The notes beneath the pieces were generated by a model. That model did not search any database. It saw only the letters and a program-made list of their open reading frames with translations, and was not told the origin of the DNA. Of a stretch of DNA of 64,000 nt, positions 62,474-64,000 are shown in pieces. The stretch comes from Whalleya microplaca (lineage: Eukaryota; Ascomycota; Sordariomycetes; Xylariales; Xylariaceae), in contig MU385713.1 of assembly GCA_022497155.1 (NCBI GenBank), positions 1,054,001-1,118,000 on the forward strand. Direction: 5' to 3'. Every line of letters begins with the position of its first letter. The first letter of the stretch is position 1. The translations under genes were made by a program, and so were the position numbers.

Positions 62474-64000
62474 ATGAGGGCAGTCCTTCCAGGCCAGCCG
62501 GAAGCCAGCCTCCAAGCTGTGTCGACGGGGTACTGGGACGGCCGGCGCATCATCGTCTACATCACCGGCAATGCGCTCGCCATCCTGTCCGACCCCGACA
62601 CCATCCACCAGACCATCTACGACAATGACGAGCGGCGGCTGGAGGCCGTCGCCTTCGACGAGTCCTCGGGGAAGATAGCCGCGTGTACGGGCGCTACCGT
62701 TAGAGTCTACCGGCCCCTGGGGCACGGCGATGACTCGCTGAAGGTTGTCTACCCCCAGATTTAAGACCCAGCTGTCGACTGAACTTAGCTGACTGGAGGC
62801 AGTGGGCTTTACAAGCATCCTTCGAGGTCGGCGAAGGTTCGACGCCGGCGACGCTCTCGTGGGGCAGCTCGGAAGAACTCCTCGTAGGACGATCGTCCCT
62901 TTGGCTCTACGACACGACCACAACACCTCCCGTATGCCATTGGCAACAGACCCTGTCCAGCCCCGCGAAGGCCGCGAATCTCTCTTACGACTCGTCCTAC
63001 ATAGCATCTATTGGATATTACGATCGATTGGTGAAGGTGTGGCGCAGACTCACCTTCAGTTCCAGCGAGGTGCTTTTCGACCTCAGCTACCTACCGCACC
63101 CCCGAGCTATCACGAGTATACACTGGCGGAAGCCGTTTCACGTCGATCAGACGATCGACAATGTGCTCTATACGTTTTGCGCCGACAAGGTCCTGCGCGT
63201 GTGGACCGGCGCAGACGGGCCCGGGTGCCAGCCGTTTAATCTTTGGGGCAAGTTGGATATTGCCGCGGCGATACAAGATGAGCAGGAAGACGAGAGAAAC
63301 CAGCTCAGGTGGGCCTTCATCATCGGCCAACGAGACATCGCGCACGCCACGGAGAGAGCTGTGCAAGAAAAAGGAGACGACGAGGAGAAGGAGGACGTCG
63401 CCCTCCAGTACCTTCTCTCCATCGCAAACCGCGACACGGAGCTCTGCGTCATCTTCGACGGCCGCGGCATCATGTCGGCCTGGGCCCTGGAGATCGTGGG
63501 CAGCAAGGCCAAGGCCAACAATGTGGACAACGTAGCGTATGTCCGGTCGAAGGACTTCGAGTTTCTCAAAACGTCGACGGCGGGAGAAGTGCCCCCCCAC
63601 GTCGAGATCATCGGCTACTGTAACAAGAACACGAGCAATCTGCACGTCCTGTTCCACCACTTCGACGGCAAGGTCGAGGTGTTCGAGAGCAATATCGCGG
63701 ACCTGCTTGATCCCACCTCCCCGCCCAACCGTCTGGTTCCCCGCGCCACGTGGTCCGGACACTCTGCCTCGATCAAGAAGATCGTGCGGAATTTCAGCGG
63801 GCGCGCCATCGTATCCAGGAATGAGAAGGGGGAGGCTATCATATGGAGACACACGGCTGGTTCGCGGCAGACGAAGCTGGTGCGCCATAACGTCATTTCG
63901 GAAGAGAGGCATATCCACCGGATATGTCTGCTCAGGGGCGGCAGGTTCGTCGTCTTCCTGCACCACAGCAATATAACCCTGTGGGATTGCACTACCTCCA
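62474..64000 (+). CDS. RAV1: Rav1 subunit of the RAVE complex (V-ATPase assembly), 5' part
   Basis: Two exons in view, 62474-62743 and 62803 to the window end (still open); donor GTTGTC is weak. RAVE promotes reassembly of the vacuolar H+-ATPase. The N-terminus MRAVLPGQPEASLQAVSTGY followed by WDGRRIIVYITGNALAIL is typical of fungal Rav1. WD-type beta-propeller blades follow: TPATLSWGSSEELLV, SYIASIGYYDRLVKVWRR, NVLYTFCADKVLRVWTG, and SGRAIVSRNEKGEAIIWRHT. The junction restores DDSLK|WALQASFEVGEG. The complete Rav1 is much longer (well over 1,000 residues), so most of the gene lies beyond the window. Confidence 0.88.

Noticed and set aside
1..64000. CRISPR arrays, rRNA genes, bacterial operons, phage or viral genes
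   Set aside because: None found. The window is fungal nuclear DNA with spliced genes; short tandem repeats present lack the repeat/spacer regularity of CRISPR, and no viral polymerase, capsid or integrase text was seen.

Overview
The window is nuclear DNA from a filamentous ascomycete, most likely a Pezizomycotina species close to Sordariomycetes. The evidence is small spliceosomal introns (about 50-90 nt, GT..CTAAC..YAG), monocistronic genes with long AT-rich spacers, GTAGGTA-type and GTATGTATG simple repeats in the spacers, and recognisable fungal orthologues (Yhm2 carrier, Yen1 resolvase, PDK1-type kinase, Rav1, Sfi1, Hym1/Mo25, Snf12). No bacterial, viral or organellar backbone is visible. 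Gene models were built by hand from reading frames and splice signals, without alignments.

Layout. 1-1.06 kb: 3' end of a mitochondrial citrate/oxoglutarate carrier gene. 1.06-15.7 kb: an accessory-looking stretch. It holds two miniature inverted-repeat elements flanked by TA (1453-1842 and 14491-14804), a single terminal repeat of the second family near 4.9 kb, a perfect 46-bp palindrome bounded by TA (2222-2267), decayed gene scraps, and four intact genes: a multi-pass membrane protein (minus), a UbiA-type terpene cyclase/prenyltransferase-like enzyme (plus), a 1,028-residue protein with a hidden trypsin-like His/Asp/Ser triad (minus), and a divergently paired 393-residue C-terminally membrane-anchored protein (plus).

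15.7-64 kb: mostly conserved housekeeping genes. In order: a 2,276-residue repeat-rich coiled-coil protein (+); mitochondrial seryl-tRNA synthetase (-); Arp10/RO7-like dynactin actin-related protein (-); Yen1/GEN1 Holliday-junction resolvase (+); BTB protein (-); DUF3632-like protein (+); two uncharacterised disordered proteins (-, -); PDK1-type kinase (+); Snf12/Rsc6 SWIB-domain remodeller subunit (+); short-chain dehydrogenase (+); Hym1/Mo25 scaffold (-); Sfi1 centrin-binding protein (+); and the 5' part of Rav1 of the RAVE V-ATPase assembly complex (+, runs off the end).

How genes may work together. The membrane protein and UbiA-type enzyme look like a small terpenoid locus or the remnant of one; no PKS, P450 or transporter lies nearby in this window. 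Several core genes serve polarity, cytoskeleton and division (Hym1, Sfi1, Arp10, PDK1, perhaps the giant coiled-coil protein), but they are separate genes on mixed strands with no sign of co-regulation. The strongest candidates for undescribed biology are the trypsin-like 1,028-residue protein with its tail-anchored neighbour, the UbiA-type enzyme with an altered first metal motif, and the two-array repeat protein.
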